Below are positions 60,293-64,000 of a stretch of 64,000 bases of DNA, in pieces. The notes under the pieces are model-generated. The model made no database searches and was not told the origin of the DNA. It saw nothing but the letters and a program-made list of their open reading frames with translations. Origin of the DNA: Pseudoalteromonas spongiae UST010723-006 (GTDB lineage Bacteria > Pseudomonadota > Gammaproteobacteria > Enterobacterales > Alteromonadaceae); contig NZ_CP011039.1 in assembly GCF_000238255.3 (NCBI RefSeq), positions 2,529,001-2,593,000 of the forward strand, written 5' to 3'. A program made the translations under genes and the position numbers. Within the stretch, counting starts at the first letter, position 1; each line of letters begins with the position of its first letter.

Positions 60293-60754
60293 CTAAAACT
60301 CCGTGGTAGGAAATAACTGGCTACAAGTTTGTTTATCTAACTTTATGCGACGTGCTTGGTTATCATCAACAAAACAACCATCTAACGTAGCGAAAACATC
60401 GAACACTAAACTGCGATCATAGCCAGCAATATAAAGCTCAACACTTGCAAGTGATGAGGCTTGTTCGTTTGTTATTGGAATAATCTCACCACTTGCTTGA
60501 CGCCAATTTACATCGAACAATTCAACATCAATATTTAACTGCTTATTAGTGCGCCAACTTGTGCCAATTCGCTCAATTTTGAAGTCGCTGTATTGATATG
60601 TCAGCACCGCGCTATTGGGTGGCAACAATGATTGAGTCGTCTCATCGTCTGAAGACGAGATAATTTTATGATGCAGTCCATTAAACAAAAAAATCATTAT
60701 TAACATGGCAAAAATAATGACATTATTCCAACCAGTTCGCCCAAGCCTAATCAT
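60293..60754 (-). CDS. Hypothetical single-span membrane protein upstream of mutM
   Basis: 153 residues: a hydrophobic N-terminal span ([18 protein letters not shown], about 10-27) followed by a periplasmic domain with two Cys (C126, C140) that may form a disulfide. It does not resemble a known enzyme. Seven bases before mutM on the same strand, so probably co-transcribed; conserved position next to mutM in Alteromonadales is likely, but I cannot verify it. Confidence 0.7.
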   Translation of the reverse strand: MIRLGRTGWNNVIIFAMLIMIFLFNGLHHKIISSSDDETTQSLLPPNSAVLTYQYSDFKIERIGTSWRTNKQLNIDVELFDVNWRQASGEIIPITNEQASSLASVELYIAGYDRSLVFDVFATLDGCFVDDNQARRIKLDKQTCSQLFPTTEF

Positions 60755-60920
60755 TTCGATCCTAAACGCGCCTATTTAAGTATAACTAAGTCTATATGAA
60801 ACAAGCAGTTTTGGCACCCGTTTAGGTAGTGTATAAGTAATACCAAATGAGTAATTTCTGTCGCTGTTAAATGGCTATTTTTTTGCTAAACTATGCGCCA
60901 AAATTTAAGGAGTTCCGTCC

Positions 60921-61841
60921 ATGGCAATGTATGTAGTGGGTCACAAGATCCCTGATTCAGATTCGATTTGTGGTGCAATTGCACTTGCATATTTAAAAAA
61001 CCAAATTGGTGAAGCAGCAATCGCAACACGTTTAGGCGATGTATCACCTGAAACACAGTTCATTCTAGACACATTTGGTTTTGAAGCACCTGAGCTTAAA
61101 ATGAGCTACGCAGGTGAAGAGGTTTACATTGTAGACCACACTGAAAAAACACAAGCACCAGATGACATTGATGAAGCAACGGTTGTTGGTGTTGTTGACC
61201 ACCACAAACTGGGCGATTTAACAACGTCTACACCACTTGAGTGTTGGATTCGCCCTGTTGGCTGTTCAAACACCATCATCAAGATGATGTATGACTTCTA
61301 CGGTGTTGAAATTCCAAAGAACATCGCGGGTCTTATGTTAGGTGCAATCCTATCAGACACTGTAATCTTCAAGTCACCAACTTGTACTACTGCTGACATC
61401 AAGTGTGTTGAAGTACTTGCTGAAATCGCAGGTATCGAAGACTACAAAGCATTCGGTATGGAAATGTTTAAAGTTAAGTCTGCAGTTGAAGGCACGCCAG
61501 CTCGCGACCTCGTTATGCGTGATTTTAAAGACTTCAATATGAACGGTAACCTAGTAGGTATCGGTCAGTTAGAAGTTATCGACCTAGCTGTATTTGACGA
61601 CATCAAAGCTGATCTTGAAGCTGACATCGCAAAGCTGAAAGAAGAAGGCGGCCGTCACTCTGTATTCTTACTACTTACAGACATCATGAAAGAAGGTTCA
61701 CAAATGCTTATTGCATCTGATGACGAAGGCATTGTTGAGCGTGCTTACGGTGTTGCACCTGAGCAAAGCCGCGTTTGGCTAGATGGCGTACTAAGCCGCA
61801 AGAAGCAAGTAGTACCACCACTACAAGATGCATTTGCTTAA
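60921..61841 (+). CDS. ppaC: Manganese-dependent inorganic pyrophosphatase
   Basis: 306 residues, family II (DHH) pyrophosphatase. Visible: GHKIPDSDSICGAIA (first metal site), VDHTE, the DHH motif in GVVDHHKLGDL, and the C-terminal RKKQVVPPL. Hydrolyses PPi to phosphate in the cytoplasm. AAGGAG lies 8 bases before the ATG. Strong codon bias suggests high expression. A terminator follows. No partner genes. Confidence 0.97.
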   Translation: MAMYVVGHKIPDSDSICGAIALAYLKNQIGEAAIATRLGDVSPETQFILDTFGFEAPELKMSYAGEEVYIVDHTEKTQAPDDIDEATVVGVVDHHKLGDLTTSTPLECWIRPVGCSNTIIKMMYDFYGVEIPKNIAGLMLGAILSDTVIFKSPTCTTADIKCVEVLAEIAGIEDYKAFGMEMFKVKSAVEGTPARDLVMRDFKDFNMNGNLVGIGQLEVIDLAVFDDIKADLEADIAKLKEEGGRHSVFLLLTDIMKEGSQMLIASDDEGIVERAYGVAPEQSRVWLDGVLSRKKQVVPPLQDAFA

Positions 61842-61855
61842 TTAAGCTTAGTAAC

Positions 61856-61880
61856 AAAAAGGCGCGTTTAGCGCCTTTTT
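61856..61880 (+). terminator. ppaC terminator
   Basis: Stem AAAAAGGCGC / GCGCCTTTTT with loop GTTTA. Confidence 0.9.
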
Positions 61881-61965
61881 TAATGCTTAAGATAAAGCGC
61901 CATTTCGCTATGCAAGCCTTCAATTAAGCTCTATGCTTATATAAATTTAACAAGTTAAGTTTGCG

Positions 61966-63978
61966 ATGCCAAAAATAATATTTTTGTTTTGTGTTTTATT
62001 TACTGTTGCGCTTGATGCGACAGAACAAGAAACACAGCAAGATATTAGCGCACACATTCAAAAGCAAAATAACTTAACATTCTCAAATTACGAAGATCGT
62101 ATTGAACAGCTTTCGCTGAAACACAATCAAGACAACCTTGAGATGCTGGCTGCGCTGAATCAGTTTAATGAACAAAATCCAACAAATAATTTAAACGATC
62201 TCGCCTACTTATTAAGTTACCGCTGCTATCTGGAACTGGTGAATAACCAACAAGATGCCTACCAACAAACAGAACAAAGTTTACTAGCACTGACTATCAG
62301 CTCAGCCTCAGACCCCGCTATTTCTGCAGCAACCAGCTTTTGTAAATCTTGGCGCTATTATTTTGAAAAAGATGCTAAGCAATACGATCTCTACATTGAG
62401 CAATCATTTAACTATGCACTGAATGCACAAACACCTGTGCTTAAATACTGGATTGCTATTAGCTTTGCCATGATGGCGCAAGATACAGGCAGGCACTCGG
62501 CGGCAATTGAGGCAGCAAAATTGGCAATGACCATTGCTAACGTGAATAAAGACAATTACCGAGAAGCCACCAGTAGAGCCATTATCGCAATCTCAGAAGC
62601 AGAACTAGGTTTTTTTGACGACGCACTGATAAATAACCAATGGGCGATTGATTGGTATAAAAGTGTAGACCAACAAAATGCCATTTTAGGTCTGTATCAA
62701 AACAGAGGGTTTATTCTGAATAGCCAAGGTAATACAGCTCAAGCAAAAGCCATTTACCTAAATGCTATTGAACAGGCTAAAAAACTTGAAAACCAAGATG
62801 CAATTCACGAAATTTACAGCAATTTAGCTGCAATTGCCTTTACTGAAGGCGAACTTGTGCTTTCAAATGACTACGCAAAAAAGACGCTGCAATATGCACA
62901 ACAAAGTGACTATCAAACCCTCGCTGCGCACGCCTACTCTATTATGGCGATTAATAATGTTTATTTAAATCAGCTCGATCTAGCTCAAAAGTACTTCGAT
63001 AAAGGCAATAGCTATTTTGAAGAGTATAAAATGATTAGCTTGTTGGCAGATAACTATAAATCTTGGTCGGAAGCGATGGCCAGCATTGAAAATTTTGAAG
63101 CGGCATATAAAGCACAGTTACGCTACAAAGAACTGAGCGATAAGATATTTAACACCGAACGCGAGAGCCGTATGCTACGTATTAAAGAGCTTTACGAGGT
63201 GGCACAAAAAGATCAAGAAATTGAGCAGTTAGCGTTTGATAATCAGCGCAAAAATACTGAAATTGAAAACAAGTCATTGCAAAAACGAATATGGGTATTA
63301 AGTGCTGTTATCACTTTATTGGCCTTTATTATTTTGTCGTTTTTTTATCGCAAGCTAAATACATCCAATAAAAAACTAACCAAACACAATACTAAACTCA
63401 ATGAAGAACGCTTTATCGATCCACTTACCGAAGGTTTAAACCGTCGCTTTTTTGAAGTACAGCAGCGCGAGCGCATGCTGAATGTGCCTGAAGTTAGCTT
63501 TAGCTTATTCGCCCTTGATATTGATCATTTTAAATCGCTCAACGATACCTATGGCCACGCCTGTGGCGACCAGGTACTAAAACAATTTTGCCAGCGCATT
63601 CGGCAATCAATTCGCCAGCAAGATAATCTGATTCGCATGGGTGGCGAAGAGTTTTTACTGGTGATTGAAAATACCAACTTAGAAGCTGATGCTCAACTTA
63701 TCAAAAAATTACTCACTATTACTAATTCAGAACCTATTACATTTGAACTGCATCGCGTGTCAATTTCTGTATCGATTGGCGCTGCTTCCAACGTCAATAT
63801 TTATGATGAGACAACATTAGACTTTGCCCTAGAACTTGCAGATCAAGCGTTATACAAAGCAAAGCAGGCGGGACGAAATCAAGGGGAACTATTAGATTTG
63901 TATCAAATCAACCTAGCAAGTGTGATTAATAACTACGATATGATTGTTAGTAAGACGGTTACCAGTCGCACACAGTAA
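61966..63978 (+). CDS. TPR-containing membrane diguanylate cyclase (GGDEF)
   Basis: 670 residues. A signal peptide (IIFLFCVLFTVALDA), a periplasmic part with TPR repeats (about residues 150-400), a coiled stretch, a transmembrane segment (about 443-462), then a GGDEF domain with FALDIDHFKSLNDTYGH and the active-site motif GGEEF near 560. It should make c-di-GMP in response to a periplasmic cue. No PDE domain. Likely signalling counterpart in the cell to the EAL protein at 51158, although not linked in one operon. Confidence 0.93.
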   Translation: MPKIIFLFCVLFTVALDATEQETQQDISAHIQKQNNLTFSNYEDRIEQLSLKHNQDNLEMLAALNQFNEQNPTNNLNDLAYLLSYRCYLELVNNQQDAYQQTEQSLLALTISSASDPAISAATSFCKSWRYYFEKDAKQYDLYIEQSFNYALNAQTPVLKYWIAISFAMMAQDTGRHSAAIEAAKLAMTIANVNKDNYREATSRAIIAISEAELGFFDDALINNQWAIDWYKSVDQQNAILGLYQNRGFILNSQGNTAQAKAIYLNAIEQAKKLENQDAIHEIYSNLAAIAFTEGELVLSNDYAKKTLQYAQQSDYQTLAAHAYSIMAINNVYLNQLDLAQKYFDKGNSYFEEYKMISLLADNYKSWSEAMASIENFEAAYKAQLRYKELSDKIFNTERESRMLRIKELYEVAQKDQEIEQLAFDNQRKNTEIENKSLQKRIWVLSAVITLLAFIILSFFYRKLNTSNKKLTKHNTKLNEERFIDPLTEGLNRRFFEVQQRERMLNVPEVSFSLFALDIDHFKSLNDTYGHACGDQVLKQFCQRIRQSIRQQDNLIRMGGEEFLLVIENTNLEADAQLIKKLLTITNSEPITFELHRVSISVSIGAASNVNIYDETTLDFALELADQALYKAKQAGRNQGELLDLYQINLASVINNYDMIVSKTVTSRTQ

Positions 63979-64000
63979 TAAAAAATGAGCTGAAAGCAGT

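Overview
The window looks like the chromosome of a marine gammaproteobacterium of the order Alteromonadales, most likely Pseudoalteromonas or a close relative. That rests on gene content and protein character (long-form purC, Mn-dependent pyrophosphatase, lipoprotein prolyl oligopeptidase, rph-pyrE next to yicC, low-GC coding). I did not place it by a 16S comparison, so the genus is an inference.

Layout. 1-6.4 kb: core or metabolic genes on the minus strand: a trypsin-like protease cut by the window edge, a family 25 glycosyltransferase, an enolase-superfamily dehydratase, a class II aldolase, a prolyl oligopeptidase and a 54-residue protein. 6.58-6.66 kb: eleven perfect copies of a 7-base repeat. 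6.75-12.15 kb: a complete minus-strand rRNA operon (16S, 23S, 5S; no tRNA in the spacer) with recognisable P1 and P2 promoters. 12.3-15.2 kb: dgkA, pyrE, rph and divergently yicC.

15.14-50.30 kb: a genomic island of about 35 kb inserted at the 3' end of yicC. The last codons of yicC (Gln-Asn-Ile-Glu-stop) recur at 50282-50296, followed by a terminator that is probably the original yicC terminator, and a related 25-base repeat lies just inside each end. The left part carries a P4-type integrase, a second integrase with an AlpA-type partner, a XRE regulator with two perfect palindromic operators, a HEPN-containing four-gene cassette, a ParE-like toxin, a PF07173-like protein with a Cys-rich tail, a serine recombinase and several small unknown genes.

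The right part (28.6-49.8 kb) is a Dpd system, which replaces guanine in DNA by 7-deazaguanines and restricts DNA lacking the mark. The plus-strand block queD-dpdC(candidate)-dpdA-dpdB makes and inserts the base. The minus-strand block queC-dpdE-F-G-H-I-J-K-(D candidate) is a tightly coupled operon that encodes another preQ0 enzyme and the restriction machinery (SNF2, RecQ-like and DEAD-box helicases, a P-loop ATPase, a PLD nuclease). The two blocks converge at 32.3-32.5 kb and differ visibly in base composition. queE and folE are not in the window, so preQ0 synthesis would have to borrow the chromosomal copies. The Dpd family is already described; what is unusual here is its split layout, the 9-base G tract at the dpdE/dpdF junction, and the uncharacterised cargo beside it.

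50.3-64 kb: core chromosome again: a cupredoxin/EAL phosphodiesterase/outer-membrane protein operon, a CPBP protease, purC, an ABC exporter with a His-rich permease plus a DUF3299 protein, mutM, ppaC, and a TPR-GGDEF diguanylate cyclase.
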